From: Paracoccaceae bacterium
GTDB lineage: Bacteria; Pseudomonadota; Alphaproteobacteria; Rhodobacterales; Rhodobacteraceae
Length of the DNA stretch: 58,125 bases
NCBI GenBank assembly: GCA_947449875.1
Contig: CANFSY010000005.1
Location: 1 to 58,125 of the forward strand
Reading direction: 5' to 3'
Translations under genes and position numbers: made by a program
Shown: positions 34,494 to 42,489 of the stretch, one piece after another
Numbering within the stretch: position 1 is the first letter of the stretch
Layout: each line of letters begins with the position of its first letter
Notes under the pieces: generated by a model
The model's database searches: none
Seen by the model: the letters and a program-made list of their open reading frames with translations, nothing else
Told to the model about the DNA's origin: nothing

Positions 34494-35275
34494 TTCACCT
34501 GCGTTGTAGCAGACATCATCTGATCGACGGCGGTGATCACCTTGGCGTTCAACTCGTACCCGCGCTGGGCTTTGATCAATTCGGTGATCTCTTGCACGGC
34601 ATCGACCGAGCTGGACTCTAGATAGCCTTGCCGTAACGTACCAAAGCCCTCGGTTCCGGGTGCCCCCTCGATCGGGGGGCCAGAGGCGGCGCTTTCCATA
34701 AACAGGTTTGATCCGCTCGCCTCGAGCCCTTTTTCATTGGCAAAGGTGGCAAGGGTGAACTGGCCCAGTTGGGTCGGGTTAATCTGGCCTTCGAAATAGG
34801 CGTAAACCTCGCCATCGGCGTTGATCGCAATGCTTTTGGCATCTGACGGGATCGTGATGCCCGGATTGACCTGATATCCGTCTGACGTGACGATCAGCCC
34901 ATCGGCCGTGCGCTTGAGCGCGCCGTCGCGGGTATAGGCCGTGGCGCCCGAGGGCAGCGTCACCTCTAGATAGCCTTTGCCTTGCACCGCCAGATCCAAA
35001 TCGCCGCCGGTCTCGCTGAGTGCACCTTGCTGCAGAATGACAGACACCGACGAGGGCCGCACCCCCATGCCCAGTTGCACGCCGGTGGGCAACATCGTGC
35101 CCGTTTCGGATGAAATGACGCCGGGCTGTTGCACCTGCTGATACATCAAATCGGCAAAGTCGGCGCGGCGGGCGTTGTAGGCCGTGGTCGACATGTTGGC
35201 CAAGTTGTTTGACACAACATCGACCTTCATTTGTTGCGCGCTCATCCCCGAGGCTGCGATTTGCAGGGCGTTCAT
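34490..35275 (-). CDS. flgG: flagellar distal rod protein FlgG
   Basis: A 261-aa rod protein, normal length. The N-terminal ALQIAASGMSAQQMKVDVVS and the central LAVQGKGYLEVTLPSGATAY plus the C-terminal QEITELIKAQRGYELNAKVI are classic FlgG. It forms the distal rod through the LP ring. It lies between flgF and flgA. Confidence 0.98.
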   Translation of the reverse strand: MNALQIAASGMSAQQMKVDVVSNNLANMSTTAYNARRADFADLMYQQVQQPGVISSETGTMLPTGVQLGMGVRPSSVSVILQQGALSETGGDLDLAVQGKGYLEVTLPSGATAYTRDGALKRTADGLIVTSDGYQVNPGITIPSDAKSIAINADGEVYAYFEGQINPTQLGQFTLATFANEKGLEASGSNLFMESAASGPPIEGAPGTEGFGTLRQGYLESSSVDAVQEITELIKAQRGYELNAKVITAVDQMMSATTQVK

Positions 35276-35283
35276 TGTCTTTT

Positions 35284-35994
35284 CTACCTTCCAAGGGTTT
35301 GGATGACGGCGCGGGTGCGGTCATCCTCGCGGTCTAGAAAACTTTGTCCAAGTTCATAGGCGCGCTGCACGCTGATCATCTTGGCCACTTCAGACACCGC
35401 GTCGACATTGCTGTCTTCAAGGTGGCCTTGCAGAATGCTGCCCCCCTCGGCCGGTTGGTAGGCGGTGGCCGTAAAGATCGTGCCTTGCTGGTGGGTCAAG
35501 CTCAGCGGGTCAGTGGGGGCCCAAAGGCCCAACTTGGCCAAGGGCGCACCGTCGGCGGACAAGGTGCCATCCGCAGCCAGACCAATGTTTTTTGCGATCG
35601 GCGGCAGCGCGATCGGCGCGCCGGAAGCATCCAGCACAGGGTTGCCATCAGCGGTTTGCAAGGTGCCATCCGCGCCCGGCGTAAAGCTGCCCGCCCGTGT
35701 GAGCGCTTGGCCTTGCGGGGTTTGCACCAGAAAGAAGCCAGAACCTTCGATTGCAAAATCCAAAGCGCCGCCGGTTGCGCTGACCGGCGCTTGTTGCAGA
35801 TCAACCGCGCGGGTGTTGGCAAACCCCATCGACAGCGAAGGCCCATCCCCGCCAGAGGCGATGAATTCGGCAAAAATCGTGCCCTCGCGCTTGAAGCCAT
35901 TGGTTGACGCGTTGGCGATGTTGTTGGCAATCGCGTCCATCTGGCTGAGCAGACCGGTTTGCCGCGACAAGGTGACATAGCCCGAGGCATCCAT
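35284..35994 (-). CDS. flgF: flagellar proximal rod protein FlgF
   Basis: A 236-aa rod protein. MDASGYVTLSRQTGLLSQMD starts the D0 helix. Core motifs are DFAIEGSGFFLVQTPQGQAL and SEVAKMISVQRAYELGQSFL near the C-terminus. It differs from FlgG in the N-terminus and shorter length. Eight bases separate it from flgG. Confidence 0.96.
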   Translation of the reverse strand: MDASGYVTLSRQTGLLSQMDAIANNIANASTNGFKREGTIFAEFIASGGDGPSLSMGFANTRAVDLQQAPVSATGGALDFAIEGSGFFLVQTPQGQALTRAGSFTPGADGTLQTADGNPVLDASGAPIALPPIAKNIGLAADGTLSADGAPLAKLGLWAPTDPLSLTHQQGTIFTATAYQPAEGGSILQGHLEDSNVDAVSEVAKMISVQRAYELGQSFLDREDDRTRAVIQTLGR

Positions 35995-35995
35995 G

Positions 35996-36262
35996 CTACA
36001 CCCGCGCGATCATCGGCACGATGGTGGCCGTGAAAAAGGTAAGCAGGGTTGATGTCATAAAGCTCATCGAAACCCAAAAGACGATCAGCATGGCGGCGGC
36101 TTTGGGCACAAAGGTCAGCGTGTTTTCCTGAACCGAGGTGAGGGCTTGAAAAAGCCCGACGATCAAGCCCACAACCAGCCCGACGGTAAGAAGCGGTGTC
36201 GACATTTGCACTGCGATCCATAGGGCGGCGCGCAGGGTGTCAAACAGGATCGTCTCGGTCAT
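35996..36262 (-). CDS. fliQ: flagellar export gate protein FliQ
   Basis: An 88-aa protein with two membrane helices (MSTPLLTVGLVVGLIVGLFQ, then MLIVFWVSMSFMTSTLLTFF) and the conserved QENTLTFVPKAAA loop. It joins FliP and FliR in the export gate. It overlaps fliE by four bases and ends one base before flgF. Confidence 0.95.
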   Translation of the reverse strand: MTETILFDTLRAALWIAVQMSTPLLTVGLVVGLIVGLFQALTSVQENTLTFVPKAAAMLIVFWVSMSFMTSTLLTFFTATIVPMIARV

Positions 36263-36549
36263 ATCGGCATCCTTAAGATTTCCTGATAGGCCTCAACCAC
36301 TTTGTCGCGCAGGGTTGATACGGTTTCGACTGCCAGTTGGGAATTCGCCAAAGCCTCCACCAAAGCATGCGGGTCGGCACCACCGGTCATGGCCGATTTT
36401 GCCGTTTGCTCGCCTTTGGCGAGCGTATCCGCAAAGCTTTGCGCAAAGGTGCCCAAGGCGCTTTCGCCTTGGCCTGCTTGCGGCGTGGGGGCCGCAGCGG
36501 TACGCGCCTTGGCGTACAGCTGCGCTGCGGTGGAAGATCTGATGTCCAT
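36259..36549 (-). CDS. fliE: flagellar hook-basal body adapter FliE
   Basis: A 96-aa protein linking the MS-ring to the rod. The C-terminal SQLAVETVSTLRDKVVEAYQ followed by EILRMPI is the conserved FliE end; the N-terminal half is Ala/Gln-rich. It lies six bases after flgC. Confidence 0.9.
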   Translation of the reverse strand: MDIRSSTAAQLYAKARTAAAPTPQAGQGESALGTFAQSFADTLAKGEQTAKSAMTGGADPHALVEALANSQLAVETVSTLRDKVVEAYQEILRMPI

Positions 36550-36555
36550 TCTGGA

Positions 36556-36936
36556 TTACCTTCGCAACAGGTCAAACAGGCTTTGGGTCATCGACCGCGC
36601 CTGATCAAAGATTTTGAGGTTCGCCTCATAACTGCGCTGCGCTTCGCGCGCGTCCGCCACTTCAACCACCAGATCGACATTCGAGCCGTCATAGTGGCCA
36701 CTTGCATCGGCCAAGGGATTTCCGGGGTCGTAGACCGGGTTCAGGGCCGATTTGTCCAAAACAACCTTTCCCGCCTGCACCGTGCCGTCAGCCATGTTTT
36801 CATCAAAGGCCACCAGTTTGCGCCGATAGCCGGGCGTATCGACGTTCGAGATGTTTTCGGCCACATGGCGCAGCCGTGCCTGCTGCGCCTCCATCCCCGA
36901 GGCGGCATAACTGAGCGATTTCAACAGGTCAGCCAT
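36556..36936 (-). CDS. flgC: flagellar proximal rod protein FlgC
   Basis: A 126-aa rod protein. Signatures are SYAASGMEAQQARLRHVAEN, ISNVDTPGYRRK and DLVVEVADAREAQRSYEANL. Start and stop are tightly linked to flgB (TAAATG). Length is close to that of other alphaproteobacterial FlgC. Confidence 0.96.
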   Translation of the reverse strand: MADLLKSLSYAASGMEAQQARLRHVAENISNVDTPGYRRKLVAFDENMADGTVQAGKVVLDKSALNPVYDPGNPLADASGHYDGSNVDLVVEVADAREAQRSYEANLKIFDQARSMTQSLFDLLRR

Positions 36937-37320
36937 TTACTTGCGCCCCAGACTGGCGCGCAGAATGTCGCGCGCGTGGCTGTAGACGGCCAAGGCCATG
37001 TCATGCTCTTGCCGGACGGCGGCGGATTTCACCATTTCGCGCTCCAGCGAAACGGTGTTGCCATCGGGCGACTCCTCACCCGCGCTGGATTGGGGCGCGG
37101 TTTGGGCTGCCATCGGGGATGTGGTGAGATGACCGGGTCTTGTGGCGCGCATGCTGGTGTGCGCGCCTGCGTCATAGACCTGCGCGAAATCGGGCAGGTC
37201 CATCGCCTTGTAGCCGGGGGTATCGGCTTGGGCGACGTTGCGGGCAATCTGATCCATCCGCGCTGCGGCATGATCGGCCAAGGCTTCCGCCATGCGCGTC
37301 AGGCTGAGTGTTTCTAACAT
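36937..37320 (-). CDS. flgB: flagellar proximal rod protein FlgB
   Basis: A 127-aa rod protein, first gene of the long minus-strand unit flgB-flgC-fliE-fliQ-flgF-flgG-flgA-flgH-fliL2. The RNVAQADTPGYKAMDLPDF segment is the FlgB signature, and AVYSHARDILRASLG ends it. GGGAG precedes the ATG. A CtrA-like site lies in the divergent gap to fliI. Confidence 0.93.
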   Translation of the reverse strand: MLETLSLTRMAEALADHAAARMDQIARNVAQADTPGYKAMDLPDFAQVYDAGAHTSMRATRPGHLTTSPMAAQTAPQSSAGEESPDGNTVSLEREMVKSAAVRQEHDMALAVYSHARDILRASLGRK

Positions 37321-37343
37321 CGTGGGCTTCTCCCTCGACCAAC

Positions 37344-37358
37344 TTCACCAAGGCTTAA
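37344..37358. promoter_or_regulatory. CtrA-like binding site between flgB and fliI
   Basis: TTCACCAAGGCTTAA matches TTAA-N7-TTAA at seven of eight positions. It lies 24 bases before flgB (minus) and 48 before fliI (plus), in the only intergenic space between two divergent units. Confidence 0.45.
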
Positions 37359-37405
37359 GACTGATTCCTTTAGAAAGGGTTTCGACATTCCAGTTGGAGA
37401 CAAAA

Positions 37406-38722
37406 ATGGCGGGAGTTTTTGATGCTTTGGTTGCCGAACTTTCATCGGTTCCCGTGAGCACGCGGCTTGGGCGCGTGCGTGCCATCGGGCGGGGCACGGT
37501 GACGGTGACGGGCTTGGGCGATGTTGCCGCCTTGGGCGACCGAGTGGTGTTGGGCGATACCTTTGGCGGAGAGGTCGTGGCCCTCCACCCTGACGGGATT
37601 ACCGTTTTGACAGATCAGTTGGCCGAAGGTTTAACCTTGGGGGCCTTGGTGCGGCTGAAGGGTCAGGCGGGGATCGCACCAGATAACAGTTGGATCGGTC
37701 GGGTCGTTGACCCGTTCGGTAAGCCCTTGGATGGTAAGGCCCTTTTTCGTGGCCCCGAGATGCGCCCCCTTTTGGCCGCCGCCCCTGCCGCCGCCACGCG
37801 GCGCAGTTTGGGCGAAAGGCTGAACACCGGTGTTGCGGTGTTTGACACGCTTTTGCCGGTGGTGCGCGGCCAAAGGATCGGGCTTTTTGCCGGCTCTGGC
37901 GTGGGCAAATCGACCCTTTTGGGCAAGTTCGCGCGGGGGATTTCCGCGGATGTGGTGGTGATCGCGCTGATCGGCGAGCGGGGCCGCGAACTGCGCGAGT
38001 TTGTCGAGCGGGTTCTAGGGCCGGAGGGGTTGGCGCGGGCTGTTGTGGTGACGGCCACTTCGGACCAATCGGCACTGATCCGGCGTCGTTGTGCGTGGGC
38101 CGCCATGGCGATTGCAGAACATTTTCGTGATCAGGGCCTGCATGTATTGCTGCTGGCTGATTCGGTCACCCGCTTTGCCGAAGCGCACCGTGAAGTTGCC
38201 CTCGCGGGTGGGGAAGAGGCCAGCCTGCGCGGCTATCCGCCTTCGGTTGCGCCGGCCATTATGGCTTGGGCCGAACGCGCAGGGCCGGGGCCAGCCGGGG
38301 CGGGCGATATCACGGCGGTCTTTTCGGTTCTGGTGGCAGGCTCTGACATGGAGGAAACCGTGGCCGATATTCTGCGCGGGGTGCTGGACGGACACGTGGT
38401 GATGGACCGCAAGATTGCCGAGCGGGGCAGGTATCCAGCGATTGATCTGCTGCGCTCGGTCTCGCGCAGTTTGCCGCAGGCGGCGACGGCGGCTGAGAAT
38501 GGCGATATCGCCAAGGCGCGACGGCTGCTGGGTGCCTATGACAGGGCAGAGCTGATGATTCAGGCGGGACTTTACAGCGCCGGATCAGACCCCGTGATTG
38601 ACGATGCCATACGGGTTTGGCCCGCGCTTGACGCCTTTTTGGCCGAAGATGCACCAGACGAGGGCATTGAAGGCAGCTTTGTGCGACTGCGGGCCGCACT
38701 GTCATCGGCATCAAAGGGATAA
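37406..38722 (+). CDS. fliI: flagellar export ATPase FliI
   Basis: A 438-aa ATPase related to F1-beta that powers substrate unfolding. The Walker A motif GSGVGKST is at residues 163-170 and the Walker B region is HVLLLADSVTRFAEAHREVA. GYPPSVAPAIMAWAERAG and GRYPAIDLLRSVSRSLP are also conserved. I start at the ATG at 37406 because GGAG lies six bases before it; the frame extends to 37292 across flgB's start. Its end overlaps the DUF1217 gene by 12 bases. Confidence 0.97.
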   Translation: MAGVFDALVAELSSVPVSTRLGRVRAIGRGTVTVTGLGDVAALGDRVVLGDTFGGEVVALHPDGITVLTDQLAEGLTLGALVRLKGQAGIAPDNSWIGRVVDPFGKPLDGKALFRGPEMRPLLAAAPAAATRRSLGERLNTGVAVFDTLLPVVRGQRIGLFAGSGVGKSTLLGKFARGISADVVVIALIGERGRELREFVERVLGPEGLARAVVVTATSDQSALIRRRCAWAAMAIAEHFRDQGLHVLLLADSVTRFAEAHREVALAGGEEASLRGYPPSVAPAIMAWAERAGPGPAGAGDITAVFSVLVAGSDMEETVADILRGVLDGHVVMDRKIAERGRYPAIDLLRSVSRSLPQAATAAENGDIAKARRLLGAYDRAELMIQAGLYSAGSDPVIDDAIRVWPALDAFLAEDAPDEGIEGSFVRLRAALSSASKG

Positions 38723-39514
38723 CGGGCTTTGCTGCAGCAAGGTTAAAGCGGCGGACCCGCTGGCCGATTGAGTCATCAATTGATCGGCCTGCGATCTGGA
38801 CAAGAAGCGTTTGATCACAACCTCGGCCTTGGCGGGGTCAGCGAACTGGCTGATCCCGCTGTCGCCGAAAATGGCCGACGCTTTGGACTGATACAGGCCC
38901 AACTGCTGATCCAAATTCAAAGACGACGTGCCCGATGGCAGGCCCAATGCCTTTTGAAAAACCCGGGCGAGGGGCGCGTTGCCCAGAACGGTTAACCATT
39001 TGGTCGTCTCGGTCGCGCGCGCGCTGCCCAAGGATGCCAATTCGCGTTGGGTGTTGAGGGCCAGATGCAGATCCTCGTCCTGAGCGCCGACGGCCGTTTC
39101 AAACATGCGGGCCTTGTAGGCTGTCAGGAGTGTGGCGGCAAAATTGGGAGTCTGCGTGGCAGGCGCGGATTGATCAAAGCGAAACGCGTTGGCCAGTTGA
39201 AGATAGCGCTTATCGGCCAGTCTGTTGGCCAAAGCGGCGGGGGCGATGGGGCCATCACTCAAAACCTTTTTGATGAAGGCCTTGTTGCCGATGTCGGCCT
39301 CTAGCCCAAAGGCCCCCAAGGCGACCTTAAGCAGCCGCCTGTCGGCGACAAGTTGGTCAGCGCTTGTGACGTTGCCGATCTTGGCGCTGAAATAGTCAAT
39401 ATCGCGCGCCATGTCCGGCGTTGAGGTCAGCGCAGCGGTTTGGGCGGGCAAAGTGCGTTTCAAAAGCGCCCAACCCGCCGTGCCAGACAGGGGCAGGATG
39501 GGCGAAAAGCTCAT
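38711..39514 (-). CDS. DUF1217 flagellar-locus protein
   Basis: A 267-aa protein matching the DUF1217 family, which occurs in flagellar clusters of Rhodobacterales and Rhizobiales. Helical repeats with a recurrent pattern (TPDMARDIDYFSAKIGNVTS, LADKRYLQLANAFRFDQ) run through it. No signal peptide or membrane helix is visible. The role is not firmly known; its tail overlaps fliI and its start overlaps flbT (ATGA), so it is cotranscribed with flagellin regulators. Confidence 0.85.
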   Translation of the reverse strand: MSFSPILPLSGTAGWALLKRTLPAQTAALTSTPDMARDIDYFSAKIGNVTSADQLVADRRLLKVALGAFGLEADIGNKAFIKKVLSDGPIAPAALANRLADKRYLQLANAFRFDQSAPATQTPNFAATLLTAYKARMFETAVGAQDEDLHLALNTQRELASLGSARATETTKWLTVLGNAPLARVFQKALGLPSGTSSLNLDQQLGLYQSKASAIFGDSGISQFADPAKAEVVIKRFLSRSQADQLMTQSASGSAALTLLQQSPLSL

Positions 39515-39915
39515 CTTGCGGCGGCGGCAAAAAGCCGTTCTTCGCGCGGCAGCAAGGCGCGCAGGGATTTGAGCGCGTGGTAGGGCTGATCTTCCAGCAC
39601 CGCTTTGGTGGCAAGGTTCAGATGGCTGCGGCTGTCGTGATCGGTCAAAACTTGGCTGAGCTGCTCGATGCCGCGCAGCAGTTGCTGGCGCGTGTCGCCT
39701 GCGCTGGCGTCGCCCGTCAAGACCAGCTGCGCGATGTAGCAGACCCGTTTGACCGGCGTGTTTGCCTCTTGCGGGTGGATGGCGTCTCGCAGGCGCAAGA
39801 TGTTGGCATTAGGGGTCATGATCGCCAGCCGAGAGCGCTTCTCGCCGTTTTCGATCACCGCCCCGTTGATCAAGACCCGTTCGTGCGGACCAAGTTTCAA
39901 CACAAGACCGCTCAT
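39511..39915 (-). CDS. flbT: flagellin mRNA regulator FlbT
   Basis: A 134-aa protein. LVLKLGPHERVLINGAVIEN and LRLRDAIHPQEANTPVKRV are the family signature, and LPREERLF closes it. In Caulobacter FlbT binds the flagellin 5' leader and represses translation until the hook is finished. Its stop overlaps the DUF1217 start and its ATG overlaps the flaF stop, placing it just after flaF and flagellin. Confidence 0.94.
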   Translation of the reverse strand: MSGLVLKLGPHERVLINGAVIENGEKRSRLAIMTPNANILRLRDAIHPQEANTPVKRVCYIAQLVLTGDASAGDTRQQLLRGIEQLSQVLTDHDSRSHLNLATKAVLEDQPYHALKSLRALLPREERLFAAAAR

Positions 39916-40292
39916 ACCCCACCCCCATCGCCGCGCAGGCCCCGCATGACGGCTTTGTTGATATCAACCAGCACCTCGACACTGGCGCGGTTGGCCAGAA
40001 CGGCTTGCGAATGGGTTGCGGTGAATTCGTACAGATAGAACAGTTGCGCGCGCAAGGGCGCTGGCAAGCCGTTGTCGTGATCGGCCACGTCGACGGCCAA
40101 AGCACTCCAAAGCTGCAGGTTTTCGTGGACCGCTGTGGCCAGAAGCGGAAAATCTTCTTTCCGCCGCGTCCAGGCCATAGCCATTTTTTGGGTGCAACGC
40201 GCAAGCAGGTCATATTCTTGGGCGCGCGCGGTGCGAACGGGGGCTTCGCGCTGGCTGTAAGCCGCACGGGCAATAGGTGTTGCGATGTTCAA
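39912..40292 (-). CDS. flaF: flagellin biosynthesis regulator FlaF
   Basis: A 126-aa helical protein of the FlaF family. YSQREAPVRTARAQEYDLLA and NGLPAPLRAQLFYLYEFT, then VLVDINKAVMRGLRG are recognisable. FlaF is needed for flagellin translation/secretion and counteracts FlbT. The start is TTG at 40292 with AAGGA seven bases before it. It follows flagellin after a 75-base gap containing a strong stem-loop. Confidence 0.93.
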   Translation of the reverse strand: MNIATPIARAAYSQREAPVRTARAQEYDLLARCTQKMAMAWTRRKEDFPLLATAVHENLQLWSALAVDVADHDNGLPAPLRAQLFYLYEFTATHSQAVLANRASVEVLVDINKAVMRGLRGDGGGV

Positions 40293-40334
40293 AATCTGTC
40301 CTTCCGGATGTTTGCGTGGGATGGCGCAGGCGGA

Positions 40335-40360
40335 ACCGGGAGGGGGTTACCCCCCCCGGT
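40335..40360 (-). other. G/C stem-loop between flagellin and flaF
   Basis: On the minus strand ACCGGGGGGGG pairs with CCCCCTCCCGGT around a short TAA loop. It lies eight bases past the flagellin stop and has no T-run. It could protect the abundant flagellin mRNA or reduce read-through into flaF; this is inference. Confidence 0.6.
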
Positions 40361-40367
40361 CACCCTC

Positions 40368-41582
40368 TTACCGGAACAACGCCAGCAGGGATTGCGGCTG
40401 CTGGTTGGCAATGGACAGCGCCTGCGTGGACAGCTGCTGCTGCACCTGCAACGCCTGAAGACGGGCCGAGGCCTCTTCCATATCGGTGTCGACCAAGGCG
40501 CCGATACCGGTTTTCATGGTATCAGCCAAGCTGTTGATAAAGCTCTGTTGTGTCGACATCTTGATCTGAGCCGTAGCAAAGCTGGCAGAGGCGGTGATGG
40601 CTTTGTTGACAAGCGTTTCAATGCTGTTGAGCGCACTCGCCGCACCAGCCTGTGTGGTGATGTCCATGTTCGCCAAAGCCCCAAGACCGCCTGACCCCAC
40701 GTTGGAGAATTGCGCTGCAACCCGGTAATCAACGGTGCCGGTGTTCTTGAACGTCAGGTTCGCCGTGCTGCCGGTGTTGTCATAGTCAACCGCCAATCCC
40801 GCGATTCCAAGCGACTCGGTCGCCAACTTCAGACCGATGGCCACCACTTCGTTTGTGTTGGTGGCGGCGATATCGGCAGCCGTGACGGTATAAGAAGCCG
40901 TCTTGCCCGCGATGGACACAGACACGCTGTCCCCTGCCGCAAAGGCGTTCGCCCCGGTGCCTTCGGCAATGACAAGTTTGCCCGTACCGTTGGTTTTGTT
41001 CAACGCAAAGCCAGCCACGTCAGCGCCGATCGAAGCCCCGTCAGACCCGGTAAAAACGGTCTTCGCCGTATAGTTGCCGACTGCCAGATTTTGCCCGCTC
41101 ACGGTGATGCTGGTGGCCGTCACGGTGGCACCGCTGCGGTCAATGGAGGCCAAGACACTGGTCGATGTCGTCGTGCCACTGATCAAATTCAACCCGTTGA
41201 ACTGCGCGCCTTTGACAACGTTGATGATGTTTTCCTTGTAGGCGGTAAGGTCGGCTTGCAACTTGACACGGTCAACGTTGCTCGATTGTGCCGCGATGAT
41301 CTTGTTCTTGATCTCGCCCAAATTCTCAACAATCGTCTGCGACGCATTTCCAGCAACACCGACCGTTGCCAAGCCAAACCCAAGGTTGTCCGAGACGGTC
41401 TTGAAAGAGTTGATATCGGTGTTGATCACTTTGGAAACAGACCAGATGGCGGGGTTATCTTGGGCTTCCTTAACCCGCTTGCCAGAGGATACCTCTGACG
41501 TGACACTGTCGAGATTGTTATGGATCGACTTCAAGGTTTGAAGTGCCGTAAGCGCGCTGCTGTTGGTCAGAATTGACGACAT
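40368..41582 (-). CDS. flagellin
   Basis: A 404-aa filament protein. The N-terminal D0/D1 helix (SALTALQTLKSIHNNLDSVT, then SGKRVKEAQDNPAIWSVSKV) and the C-terminal helix (ALQVQQQLSTQALSIANQQP) are conserved. The middle, about residues 140-310, is Thr/Ala/Gly-rich and variable. I start at ATG 41582 (AAGGAAG upstream) rather than 41603. It is secreted without a cleavable signal. A CtrA-like site lies about 150 bases upstream. No fliS or fliD is present in the window. Confidence 0.96.
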   Translation of the reverse strand: MSSILTNSSALTALQTLKSIHNNLDSVTSEVSSGKRVKEAQDNPAIWSVSKVINTDINSFKTVSDNLGFGLATVGVAGNASQTIVENLGEIKNKIIAAQSSNVDRVKLQADLTAYKENIINVVKGAQFNGLNLISGTTTSTSVLASIDRSGATVTATSITVSGQNLAVGNYTAKTVFTGSDGASIGADVAGFALNKTNGTGKLVIAEGTGANAFAAGDSVSVSIAGKTASYTVTAADIAATNTNEVVAIGLKLATESLGIAGLAVDYDNTGSTANLTFKNTGTVDYRVAAQFSNVGSGGLGALANMDITTQAGAASALNSIETLVNKAITASASFATAQIKMSTQQSFINSLADTMKTGIGALVDTDMEEASARLQALQVQQQLSTQALSIANQQPQSLLALFR

Positions 41583-41732
41583 TTTATCTTCCTTTGCGGT
41601 CAACCGTCGCTTTGCGACGGGCGATTTGCGCCATCCATGCCGATGGCCCCCAAGGCTTTCTTGCCGATGCGACCCGATTGACCGAACCGCGCCACCCCAC
41701 CTGGGATGCCCTGTCAGTAAGGGCCTGAAGTC

Positions 41733-41747
41733 TTAAGATACTTCTAA
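41733..41747 (-). promoter_or_regulatory. CtrA-like binding site upstream of flagellin
   Basis: On the minus strand the site reads TTAG-AAGTATC-TTAA, seven of eight consensus positions. It lies 151 bases before the flagellin start in the gap to the FlgN-like gene. Confidence 0.55.
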
Positions 41748-41784
41748 ACGCCAAACAGGCTTTGCGCAGGATTTTAGCGAAATC

Positions 41785-42114
41785 TTACAGTCTGTGCGCC
41801 ACGGCCGATGCTGCGAAATCGTGCCGCTGGCCGTCTTTGCTATAGGTGACCAGACCGGCCGACACAGACCGAATCTCTGCCACGCGCCGCACGGCCGAGC
41901 GTATGCCGCGTTGCACCGCCCGCAAGGTAGCGGCGTTGCGTTCGGCTTTGGCGTGGATCAGACGCAGGTCTGCGGGCGTCAGCAAATGCGGCTGTGCCAG
42001 TGCCTGATCCAACGCCTGCGACAGCGCTGGCAGGCGGTCATATTGACGGGCCAGTAACGAGCGGTGGATGTCATCCAGCACGCCGGCGGCGATGGGGTCA
42101 CGCGGTGGGGTCAT
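41785..42114 (-). CDS. FlgN-like flagellar chaperone
   Basis: A 109-aa helical protein (VLDDIHRSLLARQYDRLPAL, then IHAKAERNAATLRAVQRGI and SAGLVTYSKDGQRHDF). The conserved-looking N-A-A-T-L-x-A and TYSKDG elements fit FlgN, the chaperone of FlgK and FlgL, but the family is weakly conserved. The start is taken at 42114, overlapping flgJ by 17 bases; a longer frame reaches 42165. Confidence 0.65.
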   Translation of the reverse strand: MTPPRDPIAAGVLDDIHRSLLARQYDRLPALSQALDQALAQPHLLTPADLRLIHAKAERNAATLRAVQRGIRSAVRRVAEIRSVSAGLVTYSKDGQRHDFAASAVAHRL

Positions 42115-42382
42115 CGTGGCGCGCCAAGCTTTGGAAGATGTTTTGGGCCAAGCCAAACCCGCCATGTGCTACGATGGCTTTGGCCTGCGCCTCGCGCAGA
42201 AAAGAGGCAAACTGATCTTCGCCGACCCCGCCGCCAAAGGCACCCGTTTGCGAATCAAGTCCGGTGTGCGCGAGCATTTCCGACACAAACGCCGTCTCAA
42301 GCTCTTGCGCCTTTTTCATCAGCTGGGTTGAGCGGGCGGGTGTCAGCGCCATCGGGCGCATGGGGGGATCAGGTAGGGTCAT
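42098..42382 (-). CDS. FlgJ-like rod-binding protein (no muramidase domain)
   Basis: A 94-aa protein resembling only the N-terminal rod-binding part of FlgJ: KKAQELETAFVSEMLAHTGL and EDQFASFLREAQAKAIVAHG. The muramidase half is missing, as in other alphaproteobacteria. I start at ATG 42382 (GGAG six bases upstream). The lytic enzyme at 27924 may supply wall cutting. It is divergent from fliK. Confidence 0.82.
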   Translation of the reverse strand: MTLPDPPMRPMALTPARSTQLMKKAQELETAFVSEMLAHTGLDSQTGAFGGGVGEDQFASFLREAQAKAIVAHGGFGLAQNIFQSLARHDDPTA

Positions 42383-42489
42383 CCGTGTCTCCATTCCATA
42401 AATTTTTTGGAAGTATCGCGGAGGGCGGTAAAGAACTGGTAAGTTTTTGGGCCCTATCATCAAAACACACCGGCAGGAGTCGATGCGTT

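Noticed and set aside
37292-37405. N-terminal extension of fliI
   Set aside because: The upstream codons overlap the flgB start and promoter; the ATG at 37406 has a good ribosome binding site and matches family length.
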